Shown piece after piece: positions 33,430-45,100 of a stretch of 64,000 nt of DNA; the first letter of the stretch is position 1, and every line of letters begins with the position of its first letter. Below the pieces are notes generated by a model. The model was given only the letters and a program-made list of their open reading frames with translations, was not told where the DNA came from and made no database searches. Source of the stretch: Antedon mediterranea. Its lineage: Eukaryota > Echinodermata > Crinoidea > Comatulida > Antedonidae. The stretch is taken from the NCBI RefSeq assembly GCF_964355755.1, contig NC_092678.1:1885922-1949921 (forward strand). Direction: 5' to 3'. The position numbers and the translations under genes were made by a program.

Positions 33430-34565
33430 CGTTTCCTAAGAAGTAGCTTCGTAGATAGAACATAGGCTACGTTGTTGGCTTCGTAGGTTACATTGTTTGG
33501 CTTCGTAACCTCAATAAACAACTTTTAATGAGCTACGTTCTGAACTTCGTAGGGAGTTTGTAACCTTAATAAACAACCCTATGTGAAGTAAGGTGTGAAA
33601 ATTAATGTGTTAATTTTGACTGGTGGAGGACCAAGTTGTAAATTACTAAGAAATATCTGATATTTTTTTAATTGTAATCGTTTCCTTCGAACGTGTTTAC
33701 CTACTAAACCTTTACGTAAATATAAATTTCCCACAATGTAAACATAGAGACACGATCCAACACAATGAACTAGGTCAACTAATAAAAAGTAATACAGCGA
33801 ACATCTAGTCGATCCAGAAACGATGCCGACAAAAAAGATCGTAATAGTATCAGAATGTTCAGTCGGTCGCTCAAAAAAACTGCCGACAGTAGACCGTAAT
33901 CAATACAGACCTAGTTTGTTTGGTCACATGGCATGAAACGCAATATTGTATTCTCTGTTTTACTGCAACCTTTAACATGCGTTTTTTTACTCTGTATGAC
34001 GAGAGGGGTGGATGCAAAACAGTAATTAAGATCGTGTACATGGATTTTGTGTCACATGACATGAACCATAATACTCTCTAAGCTCTAAACTGTTCCCATT
34101 CCAAATTGTGGTTGTAATAATAATTTATTTGTTAAATTTTAATGTTAAATCTTAACATGGAATATATATTTGTTTTACATATATTTTGTTTTGTTCGTGT
34201 CCTAGCCTAGCTGGTGTCGTTTTTATAATTTGCTAACCCAAGGTAGGATTAATTTAAAATGTCCGATGTCCTCTCGTCAGCGGATGTCCGGCCAAATTAG
34301 GATAACCGATGCGTAAGGCGGCTACAAAAATTTACGTCTTCTAGCTTTAGATAGGATTTTAATTAGCGAACAACACAATTGTTTGTATTGTCCAAGACAA
34401 TGGTGTTTCCTAACCCTACAAACCACCCTACGATTGACACGTAGATAATTATCATAAAAATACATCGTAGGTACGAACAATACTTCGTAGGCTACGTTCA
34501 GGGAACAATGACTTACGATTTACCTACGCGTAGGCTGCGAAAGGTTACGTAGATACGAAGCAGTC
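33430..34565. mobile_element. Relative of the Harbinger-like elements
   Basis: The centre (about 33790-34440) matches 9730-10500 and, inverted, 22000-22680: GACCTAGTTTGTTTGGTCAC, AATTAAGATCGTGTAC, CAAATTAGGATAACCGATGC. The ends are different, rich in CTACGTT/CTTCGTAGG in inverted pairs. Boundaries approximate; non-coding. Confidence 0.5.
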
Positions 34566-36765
34566 ATTTCTTTCTGTACTGTAATGGCTTGATACAATTA
34601 ACCAAGTGGAAAAGATACACTGAAGTGTGTTGTATTATTTTGCCTATTTATTAAATAGAATGTGATTGGTTGAAATAGCATCACATATGATACCATTCCG
34701 GGGATCGAAAATATTATATTACTATTGCATCCGTGCTACATGCTTTGGAGAAATATAATCCCTCGAGAACACTATAATTTCTTCGGAGGATTTTAAATGT
34801 TATATTATCCCAAAGAAAGCAATGTCCGTATAATAAAGTATACCATTTTTGTTTGTCTTTTTCAGAATGTTGTGTAGGCCTGCAGCGATGGTTTTGATCT
34901 AGTAGGTCATGTAGTGCCCAGCAGAGCATGCTAATTTCTGTTCCTGTCTGCAAGGCCAGCATGGCAAAGATATTTCACCTTGTTCTTTTAATGTTTTGCT
35001 ACCCATTCAAGAAATTATATTATTTTTAAGTTTTTTAAGATATACATTTATATATCTATTTTATTTTATACAAATTAAAACTTTATTTAGAAAATGAATA
35101 ATTTTGTTCTCCTTATATACCAAGTGTATGCGTACATATAGCAATAGTAGCACATAATTAGCAGCAACAAAGCATAAAGTCATTTGTGGCGTTTCATACA
35201 TGATTCCTCTTTATTTTCAGGAAACCGTGTATTCAAATGACAAAATTTAAGATTCAAATGGAATCCCTAGTTTGTATCGTCAATTAGTCCAAGGCTATCG
35301 AACCAAAGGATACCGTGCTCGACATGTCAATGTATGAACTCGTAACAGTCCTTTGATCCTATCTTTGGCTGTAGTGTCAATTTGTCTATACTGTACGTTT
35401 GGGTGGACAGTAGTAGTTTCTTCTAAAGAATAAGGCACTAGCGCCAGTGTTGTGATCAACGCTCCACACACAGTAATCAATGAGACCCTGTTACTATTGA
35501 CTATAACAATCAACTTTTAATAACTCCTTGAATGTAAAACATCAACCGTAAAGGTATATCAACTGACAACAAACATAAGTGTGGTGCGCGTAAAGAGCAT
35601 AATACAACAATGTTGGCATAGGGCACTTTCGCACCTAATTGAAAACGCTCTTCTGCGCGGAGGCGATGTTGAGTGGCGGTCTTATGCCCAATAATCTTGA
35701 GTGGTCACATTACTTACTTACTTACTTAATGTCATCCCACGACGGCTTCGATATCATGGTTAGTGGATGAACAGTAGCTTCCGAGGTACTTGAAATCCTC
35801 GACTCGCACATTAAAGTGCGAAATTGGAAGTAAAAATACACAATACAGGTGCAAACGTGCACTAGCGCCAAAAATAATGTTGATCCGTGTCATTGACACT
35901 AATCAAGAACCGTGTTAACCTTTTTAATAGTTAATAATCAAGCGTAATTTGTCTAGGTAAAAATTGTATTCAAAGTTGATTACCAAATTGAATGACTGAC
36001 TTCTAGTGTGTACATACTGGAATCTTTCATCTGATGGAAACAAAACTGATGAGTTTTTTTTTTTCAGTTATATATACAAATTCAATTCCATAACATTTTT
36101 ATGGAGTGGCCATAGTGTTATTTATATATACATATACAACGTAGGCTTTAAGTACTGTGCAAACAGTTCAGTATAGTTAATAAATAATATAATAGTTTGT
36201 GTGTTGGCCGCACCTATAAAACCCTACCTACCAATTTAAAGTTATGGTTGCGCTATAGAAACACATTTAAGTTTATTTTCTCAAAGTTAATGTATGTTAA
36301 AAAGTACTGATTAACATCTTATTATTCAAGGGAGCTGAGGTAAGTAGACTTTTAAAAAATATTAAAGCACCTCATAACATTTTTTATGTGGCTTTAACCA
36401 TTAACGCTTTAATGTGTGATGCAACCAACTAATAAAAAATTGTGATATTTTTCATCGAGAAATTATTGATTCCATTGCAAGTTTGTTACACAAAAACTGA
36501 TTGCCGGGAATATATTAAAACAGGAATTCCTTCAGTCGATTACATTAGAAGTAGAAGGATTGGTGAGTTGTTTTTCTATTATAATAAAAATGCTAGGCCT
36601 AGGCTAGACATTGAGAATAACCATCACTGGTCGGGCACACACGACGCGCTTGTGTCAAGCTAGCCAACAATAAGTCAGCCCACTATTATTTTTCCAACCA
36701 ACAATAACTATGAAACGCCGTTTGTGTATTTTTTACATTTTCAGTGTTACTTATGGTTTTTATGG
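34566..36765. other. Intergenic, no recognised feature
   Basis: Only short, unsupported open frames. A short CTTA run lies at 35709. A frame at 36442-36663 is not flanked by both good splice sites and matches no family I recognise. Confidence 0.4.
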
Positions 36766-36769
36766 TAAG

Positions 36770-37440
36770 AAATTAAATATTTGTGAGAAAACGGCAGATT
36801 GTTCCTGGGAATCACTTGGTAGGATTATACTAGGGTACCTCCTTAGTCGTCCAGTCCTCATCTTTTAAATGTGAGTGTAATTCTCAATTACGATTTTTAA
36901 TACTGTATTATATCATAGTGAAATTTGATACTGTATTTGTGAGACAACGGTGGATTTTTCCTAAGAGTCACTTGGTGGGATTATACTAGGGTACCTCCTT
37001 AGTTGTCCAGTATAAGTTAGTTTAGGACCACTGGTCCCGTTTACTCAGCCCTCATCTTTAAAATTTGAGTGTAACTAACTTACGATTAATATTTTAAAAT
37101 ATAGAGAAATTTGATACTGTATTTGTAAGAAAACAACGGATTGTTCCTGGTAGTCACTTGGTGGAATTATACTAGGGAACCTCCTTAGTTGTCCAGTATA
37201 AGTTAGAGTAGGACCACTGGTCCCATTTACTCAGCCCTCATCTTTTAAATTTGAGTGTAACTCAATCAATTATGATTAATATTTTAAAATATAGTGAAAT
37301 TTGATACTGTATTGTGTGAAAATTACGGACTGTTCCTGGGAGTCACTTGGTGGGATTATAATAGGGTACCTCCTTAGTCATAAAGTATAAGTTAGACTAG
37401 GACCACTGGTCCTGTTTACTCAGCCCTCATCTTGTAACTC
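36770..37440. repeat. ~187-bp tandem repeat, nearly 4 copies
   Basis: Units are anchored on CACTTGGTGGGATTATACTA at about 36812, 36969, 37155 and 37344, and on GGACCACTGGTCCCGTTTAC, a palindromic core. The first unit is shorter. Nothing coding. Confidence 0.8.
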
Positions 37441-37799
37441 AATTTACTTTAACCATACAGCAATTTGTTCTTTCACCAATTTATTCATACGGCAATGTGT
37501 GTGTCCGTACAGCAATATTTGTTCAATCGAGGAATTATATCTTTAACGCCATTTGTTTGGATACAGGAGCGGAATTGTTCGTACGGCAATGTTTGTCTAT
37601 TTTGGCCCTAGTACTACTACCCCTGAGTAGGTAACAGTCAAACCAATATTCCATATTTACTGGACTTGCATTAAACAGCATGACATAAGCTCTTACGCTA
37701 AAACATTTGTTTTGGAAAAGAAAAAGAAAGAACAAAAATGTTTATATGATTTTCAATGACTGGTGCAACTTTATAAAAGCAAAATAAATGAAATTAAAT

Positions 37800-37890
37800 G
37801 AAAAGACTAAGGTGTAGGTGTCATGAGATTAGTTATTCTAGGTTGAGACTAAGGTGTAGGTGTCATGAGATTAGTTATTCTAGGTTGTTC
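37800..37890. repeat. 46-bp direct duplication
   Basis: AGACTAAGGTGTAGGTGTCA and the following 26 bases occur twice in tandem. Just after it (37917-38000) CAATTCAATTTATTCCGG looks like the inverted 3' end of a LINE. Confidence 0.7.
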
Positions 37891-39249
37891 TAGAGGGGTA
37901 GTTTTCCAAGGAGAATATTCAATTCAATTTATTCCGGATTTTACTGGGGGATCATCGCTTTCGATGGGACGTCCCATCCCAAATTTAAAAATATAATTAA
38001 ATAGACTGGTTAAGACCTAACATTGGTTATTTCAAACTCATAGAAGATCATGATAGATACATAACTGGATAATATAAAATAAAAAATAAGCAACACTAAC
38101 ACTAAAGTTTCTTTTCGTAGAACACTGTTTAAGTTTAACAGAAAAAGTTTTAACATCAAGTAGACATCTGAAGGAGCAAGTCCCAGATCAGAGAGAATCT
38201 AATAGAAGTTGTCCTAGAGCTAACGACGACGACGAGACACTCCATTTGGGTTTAGAGAGATGTGCCCATTTGTTGAAGAGACGTGCCTTTTAGTTTAAAG
38301 TGACGCATTATTTGGTTTGACGAGACATGCCTTTTAGGTGTTAGTAAGCGCATTATTAATAGGAGTTTGAGATTAGATTCTGACAAAGATTTTAATTTTT
38401 GGTTTGCCATTAGATTTGAGTGGTTTATTAAAACAAGCTTGTGATGCCCTGTTGCAGATGAGTAGTATTGGAACTATAAGACATAAAGCCATACCAACCA
38501 CCACTAATCAGGATCTGGAGGACCTTGAGATACTCAACAAAACAATAATAATAATTTTTTTATTGTTTTTGTTTAACAGGTGGATTTCTTTTTGTTATTT
38601 CCAGGTACAAGAACTCCAAGGAAATATTCAGGTTTTTTTGTCATGTGCAATTTGATCAACGAACTGAAAATTGTCATAATTTTCCATCGCAAATGACCAG
38701 AAAATGAGCTTCAAATTTGATAAAATAGTTACTCCAGAGTTAAAACAAACTGAGGTATTAAAGAAAATGGATAAAATTTGTTTTGAATTTCTCTCTTTAT
38801 TTATTATACCGTTTAAATTAACAAAACTCCTAGGAATTGGCATCAGTTGTTACTTCAAATTAATAGCAAGAAGTATTATATAGTTTGGGTTGTAGTACAG
38901 TTAGGTTTGTGGTACACCATATATTTTTCCAAAAGGAAAGGATGATTGAGAATGCCTTGATGTTTCTAAGTCAACCTAAAATTGTCTTAGGTATTTTCGG
39001 AGGTTCGTGTGTAGATGGCTACAGCATTTGCATCATGGCATAGGATCAAACAGGAGCAGGAAACACATACACAATGATGGGAACACTAGAAGATCCTGGC
39101 ATGAATATCAGATCCATCCGAGAGCTTTTGTAATGAACATTCCAAGATATCATTAGGTGAGATAAGATAATCAGATTGACAGTGACATAGAGCATTCAAT
39201 TATTTGTCATTGAAAAGATTAATCTAGTTGATAAAATACATTTCTCTCA

Positions 39250-39300
39250 TCTATATATAAATTTACGTAAGGGAAAAATTCTAAATAAAATAAAAATCGT
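39250..39300 (+). repeat. Solo Helitron 5' end
   Basis: TCTATATATAAATTTACG preceded by A matches the 5' terminus of Helitrons B and C for about 24 bases, then diverges. The 3' end is absent nearby. Confidence 0.55.
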
Positions 39301-39324
39301 TAGTAAAAAAAAGAGTAAAGATAT

Positions 39325-39690
39325 CATATCATATCATATCATATATCATTTATTTCGCCAATATACAGAACAGTACAAAAAAAAAACAATACAAAAGTAA
39401 GTCAATGAGGCCGGATAACCTAAAAGTTATAAATAAAAAATAACCGTCGAGAGGCTCTCCACATTGAAATACTTACATAAAATGAATATAAGGAAGAAAA
39501 GCAAAGAGATCATGGAGCGGCTGTACCAGAATATACAACATTGTATTGTAAAGTTAAAAACTAAAACATTTAGGCGATCTTGTCAAAGGTCAAGCGCGTT
39601 CAGCCTGCCACGTTTCAATATTTAAAAGGCCCATATGACCGATTTTTTTACTTTGATCAATGTGGAAAGGCGCTATATAATCAATTATTA
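39325..39690 (-). mobile_element. LINE 3' fragment with ATATG tail, and a SINE-like tail
   Basis: Minus-strand reading gives GAAATAAATGATAT followed by a GATAT tandem run (39325-39350), the form of a LINE 3' terminus. From about 39560, AAGGCGCTATATAATCAATT followed by an ATT run is a + strand SINE/LINE-type tail. Confidence 0.45.
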
Positions 39691-40316
39691 TTATTATTAC
39701 TTTGTTTATCCCAAAACTTACACAAAGAAAAAAATTGATGGTGTTAAGCCAGTTAGACTTTTATTATCATGAAAAACTATTATTATTATTATTTGTTTCC
39801 CTTAGTTTTCGTTCATACTTGCTGCTGTTGTTGACTGTGGAGGGTGTAAACAAGATCTCTAAGGCAACCAGCTTTGGATCTCTGGCTTTGGTTGACTTGG
39901 CTGGATCAGAGAGGATAAGTAAAACAGAAGCCACTGGACAAAGACTTGTTGAGGCTGCAGCTATTAATAAATCACTTACGTCACTTGGACAGGTACAGTA
40001 CACCAAACTTTTCATATTTGAAACTTATAAATATCTTGACCGATTTCAAACGCGAACGATTTCATCGTAAACCACTTACATAGAGTACTATTGTATAGAG
40101 TATGGCAAAACATCTGACTAACTGGTATAAATTTGATTTAGTATTGTTGCTTGTGGATTACTTTAATGCTTTTAATTTTGTTGCAGGTTTTCTCAGGTTT
40201 AAAATCAGGTGCTTTACAGAAATTCAAAATTAACACATTTACTTCAACCATCACTGGGCAGAGATTCTAAGGTAAATTTAAACTACAACTTTTAATTCCC
40301 ATGAATGAGACTGTAA

Positions 40317-41336
40317 TGCGTCATGTCCAAATGTTTTCAAACGTACAAACCACATCGCGTGTAATGATCGTAGAAGAGCTAATTAAATTATGCATTTAGT
40401 ATTGTACCGCCCACCGTAATTGTTAGACGCGCGTTAGCGTTAAACGTCATTTGTTTTATTATGTCTATGTGTCATTGACTTTAGAAGCATGGACAATACA
40501 CACAAACAATGTATTGTTCGCTAATTAAAATCCTATTTAAAGGTGGAAGACGTCAATTTTTGTAGCCGCCCTACGCATCGGTTATCCTACCTTGAGTGAG
40601 CGAATTATGAAAAGAACAACACCTAAATATATGCAAAATAAATATATATTCCATGTTAAGATTTAACAGTCATAGGCCTTTTAAATTATTAATATTATTG
40701 TGTAAAGAAAAAGGCCCGACCTGAATTTGGAGTGGAAAAAAAACATGCGATCGGAGTGTGGGAACAGTTTAGATATAGAGAAAATCCAGGTACACGATCT
40801 TAATTACTGTTTTATCGTCGTCGGCAGAGCAGCCACTCTCTAATGGACGGCCATACTGAGTTTTAAAAAAAGCTAGAGGTTAAGGTAAAATAGGGAGTAT
40901 CGCATTTCATGCCATGTGACCAAAAAAAACTAGGTCTGTATTAATTACGGTCTTCTGTCGGCAGTCTTTTTGAGCAACTAACTGAATGTTATGATACTAT
41001 ATTTAGAATGTATTTTTTACGATCTTTTTTGTGGGCATCGTTTCTGGATCGACTGGATGTTTATTATTAAAATTAAATTATTTATTGAGGTTACGAACTT
41101 ATAAACGTTTCAAAATGATGCTTGAGATCGGCACCCCTGGAATACAATTTAGAGAGTTTCTCTTAAAAGGCAAACTGAAACGAATTGTTTGGGCCTTGTT
41201 TGTGATGACTCATCGTTAAACGCAGTTAAAAGCATATTGTCCATTTCCAAACGGTCTGACGATTTTAGAATTTTCACGGCTACAACAAAAGAAAACGCGA
41301 TTAACACGCTTTGTCAAAACATTTGGACATGACGCC
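40317..41336. mobile_element. Harbinger-like element, copy 2 (1020 bp)
   Basis: Ends GCGTCATGTCCAAATGTTTT and its complement are flanked by TAA on both sides. It is colinear with the outer parts of copy 1 and lacks most of the middle. It lies inside the kinesin pseudogene. Confidence 0.8.
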
Positions 41337-41934
41337 TAATGCTTGTTGTGATATTTTTAAAAAACAATAAACATTTTGATATGGTTTCCTCTTGCCAAGG
41401 GTGCTCATAGTCCAATCCAATCGAATTTGAACTATGAAAGCGCAAGTGGTTCCATGTTCCAATCTCAGTTTTGTAGTGGCTTTTTCTCATTCTCACAGAT
41501 TATCCTCGTCTTTATTGCTTAACAATTATTCTGAGTTAATTAATATACTATAATATGATCTATTTGGTTTATATTTGTATAAAAAAACTATCGCTAGGTA
41601 ATGTCTTCTTACTAAATTTCTTTGTAGGCATGTTTGTTTGTTAACGTGAGTCCAGATGAGAAGAACCAGAGCTAAACAAGTCCAACTTGGTAGAGCAATT
41701 GAAAATATTAAAGGGCCATAAAATGAAAACGAGTGTATAAAATATCATGAGCAAGTCACGAGTGTATAGTCACGAGTCAAGTCAGTGAGCATGCTGAATG
41801 TAACATTTACAAGAAAAATTAGAATTGTTATGAAACTCTATATATTTTTTTATATAATTTTTATTTTTATTTTTATTTTAATTTTATTTCAATTTTATTT
41901 CATACTCATCCAACAGCGAGTAACCCGCCAATTA

Positions 41935-42045
41935 CATGAGAAAAAAAAAAAAAAAACCCTGACATATGACAGGACTTGAACCCAGGACCCATAGATTGGT
42001 AGCCAAGCATCATAACCACCAAGCCACAGCTCCACTCATAATGTA
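41935..42045 (-). repeat. tRNA-derived SINE head
   Basis: On the minus strand, AGCTGTGGCTTGGTGGTTAT (box A) is followed 30 bases on by GGGTTCAAGTCC (box B) and a run of 16 T. The stems do not close as a functional tRNA, so a SINE is preferred. Confidence 0.55.
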
Positions 42046-42177
42046 TGTATATTTTAAGTAATATATATATATATATTTGTGAATATATATAAAATAAATA
42101 GAATAAAACCAAAATAGAGAAATGTATATTGTTTAAATTTTGTTCAAGTCATGCTTTAGTAAATATAAAATTCAAAA

Positions 42178-45100
42178 AAGGCTACTGCGTCCAAGTACAA
42201 GTAGCCTGCGTCCAAGTACAAGTAGCCTGCGTCCAAATACAAGTAGCCTGCGTCCAAGTAGCCTGCGTCCAAGTACGAGTAGCATGCGTCCAAATACAAG
42301 TAGCCTGCGTCAAAATACAGTAGCCTACGTCCAAGTACAAGTAGCCTGCGTCCAACAAATACAAGTAACCTGCGTCCAAGTAAGTAGCCTGTGTCCAAGT
42401 ACAAGTAGCCTGCGTCCAAGTACAAGTAGCCTACGTCCAAATACAAGTAGCCCGTGTCCAAGTACAAGTAGCCCGCGTCCAAGTACAAGTAGCCTGCGTC
42501 CAAATACAAGTAGCCTGCGCGCGTCCAAGTACAAGTAGCCTGCGTCCAAGTACAAGTAGCCTGCGTCCAAGTACAATTAGCCTGCGTCCAAGTACAAGTA
42601 GCCTGCGTCCAAATACAAGTAGCCTGCGTCCAAGTACAAGTAGCCTGCGTCCAAGTACAAGTAGCCTGCGTCCAAGTACAAGTAGCCTGCGTCCAAGTAC
42701 AAGTAGCCTGCGTCCAAGTACAAGTAGCCTGCATCCAAATACAAGTAGCCTGCGTCAAAGTAAGTAGCCTGAGTCCAAGTACAAGTAGCCTGCGTCCAAA
42801 TACAAGTAGCATGCATCCAAGTAAGTAGCCTGCGTCCAAATACAAGTAGCATGCATCCAAGTAGAAGTAGCATGCATCCAAGTAAGTAGCCTGCGTCCAA
42901 GTACAAGTAGCCTGCATCCAAGTACAAGTAGCCTGCGTCCAAATACAAGTAGCCTGCGTCCATATATAAGTAGCCTGCGTCCATATACAAGTAGCCTGCG
43001 TCCAAATACAAGTAGCCTGCGTCCAAATACAAGTAGCCTGCGTCCAAGTACAAGTAGCCTGCATCCAAATACAAGTAGCCTGCGTCAAAATACAGTAGCC
43101 TACGTCCAAGTACAAGTAGCCTGCGTCCAACAAATACAAGTAACCTGCGTCCAAGTAAGTAGCCTGTGTCCAAGTACAAGTAGCCTGCGTCCAAGTACAA
43201 GTAGCCTACGTCCAAATACAAGTAGCCCGTGTCCAAGTACAAGTAGCCCGCGTCCAAGTACAAGTAGCCTGCGTCCAAATACAAGTAGCCTGCGCGCGTC
43301 CAAGTACAAGTAGCCTGCGTCCAAGTACAAGTAGCCTGCGTCCAAGTACAATTAGCCTGCGTCCAAGTACAAGTAGCCTGCGTCCAAATACAAGTAGCCT
43401 GCGTCCAAGTACAAGTAGCCTGCGTCCAAGTACAAGTAGCCTGCGTCCAAGTACAAGTAGCCTGCGTCCAAGTACAAGTAGCCTGCGTCCAAGTACAAGT
43501 AGCCTGCATCCAAATACAAGTAGCCTGCGTCAAAGTAAGTAGCCTGAGTCCAAGTACAAGTAGCCTGCGTCCAAATACAAGTAGCATGCATCCAAGTAAG
43601 TAGCCTGCGTCCAAATACAAGTAGCATGCATCCAAGTAGAAGTAGCATGCATCCAAGTAAGTAGCCTGCGTCCAAGTACAAGTAGCCTGCATCCAAGTAC
43701 AAGTAGCCTGCGTCCAAATACAAGTAGCCTGCGTCCATATATAAGTAGCCTGCGTCCATATACAAGTAGCCTGCGTCCAAATACAAGTAGCCTGCGTCCA
43801 AATACAAGTAGCCTGCGTCCAAGTACAAGTAGCCTGCATCCAAATACAAGTAGCCTGCATCCAAGTACAAGTAGCCTGCGTCCAAGTACAAGTAGCCTGC
43901 ATCCAAGTACAAGTAACCTGCGTCCAAATACAAGTAGCCTGCGTCCAAATACAGTAGCCTGCGTCCAAGTACAAGTAGCCTGCGTCCAAGTAAAAGTAGC
44001 CTGCGTCCAACAAATACAAGTAACCTGCGTCCAAGTAAGTAGCCTGCGTCCAAGTACAAGTAGCATGCGTCCAAGTACAAGTAGCATGCATCCAAGTAAG
44101 TAGCCTGCGTCCAAGTAAGTAGCCTGCGTCCAAGTACAAGTAGCCTGCATCCAAGTACAAGTAGCTTGCGTCCAAGTAAGTAGCCTGCGTCCAAATACAA
44201 GTAGCCTGCGTCCAAATACAAGTAGCCTGCGTCCAAGTAAGTAGCCTGCGTCCAAGTAAAAGTAGCCTGCGTCCAAGTACAAGTAGCCTGCGTCCAAGTA
44301 AAAGTAGCCTGCGTCCAAGTAATAGTAGCCTGCGTCCAAGTACAAGTAGCCTGCGTCCAAGTACAAGTAGCCTGCGTCCAAGTAAGTAGCCTGCGTCCAA
44401 GTAAGTAGCTGCATACAAGTTAGTAGCCTGCGTACAAGTAGCATGCGTCCAAGTACAAGTAGCATGCGTCCAAGTAGCCTGCGTCCAAGTAGCCTGCGTC
44501 CAAGTAAGTAGCCTGCATCCAAGTAGCCTGCGTCCAAGAAAGTAGCCTGCATCTAAGTAAGTAGCCTACATCCAAGTAAGTAGCATGCATCCAAGTAAGT
44601 AGCATGCGTCCAAGTAAGTAGCATGCATCCAAGTAAGTAGTCTGCATCCAAGTAAGTAGCCTGCGTACAAGTAGCCTGCCTCCAAGTAAGTAGCATGCGT
44701 ACAAGTAAGTAACCTGCGTCCAAGTACAAGTAGCCTGCGTCCAAGTACAAGTAGCCTGCGTCCAAGTACAAGTAGCCTGCGTCCAAATACAAGTAGCCTG
44801 CGTCCAAATACAGTAGCCTGCGTCCAAGTAAGTAGCCTGCGTTCAAATACTAGTAGCCTGCGTCCAAGTAAGTAGCCTGCGTCCAAATACAAGTAGCCTG
44901 CGTCAAAGTACAAGTAGCCTGCGTCCAAGTACAAGTAGCCTGCGTCCAAGTACAAGTAGCCTGCGTCCAAGTACAAGTAGCCTGCGTCCAAGTACAAGTA
45001 GCCTGCGTCCAAGTACAAGTAGCCTGCGTCCAAGTACAAGTAGCCTGCGTCCAAGTACAAGTAGCCTGCGTCCAAGTACAAGTAGCCTGCGTCCAAGTAC

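Larger units (their letters stand above)
38404..41720 (+). pseudogene. Kinesin-14 (C-terminal motor) pseudogene, introns retained
   Basis: Pieces of one motor domain lie in order. Exon at 38605: VQELQGNIQVF, the kinesin-14 neck-motor junction, frameshifted, then CHVQF. 38709-38765: FKFDKIVTPELKQTEV. 39003-39134: VDGYSICIMA, stop, DQTGAGNTYTMMGT (P-loop with Tyr to stop and the catalytic Lys to Asn). 39806-39992: LVDLAGSER and [13 protein letters not shown] (switch II). 40187-40271: VFSGLKSG, frameshift, YRNSKLTHLLQ. 41628-41720: CLFVNVSPDEKNQ, stop, then QVQLGRAIENI. Acceptors and donors persist (tttgtttcccttag, CAG|gtacag, tttgttgcag), so it is not a processed copy. Known: kinesin-14s are minus-end microtubule motors. 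A Harbinger-like element and a LINE tail sit in its introns. The frame at 38404 may be an upstream exon. Confidence 0.85.

Noticed and set aside
36442-36663. Possible exon (73 codons)
   Set aside because: No good acceptor in the right place and no recognised motif; kept only as unexplained sequence.
41935-42045. Functional tRNA gene on the minus strand
   Set aside because: Box A and box B are present but the acceptor and anticodon stems do not pair well and a T run follows; a SINE fits better.
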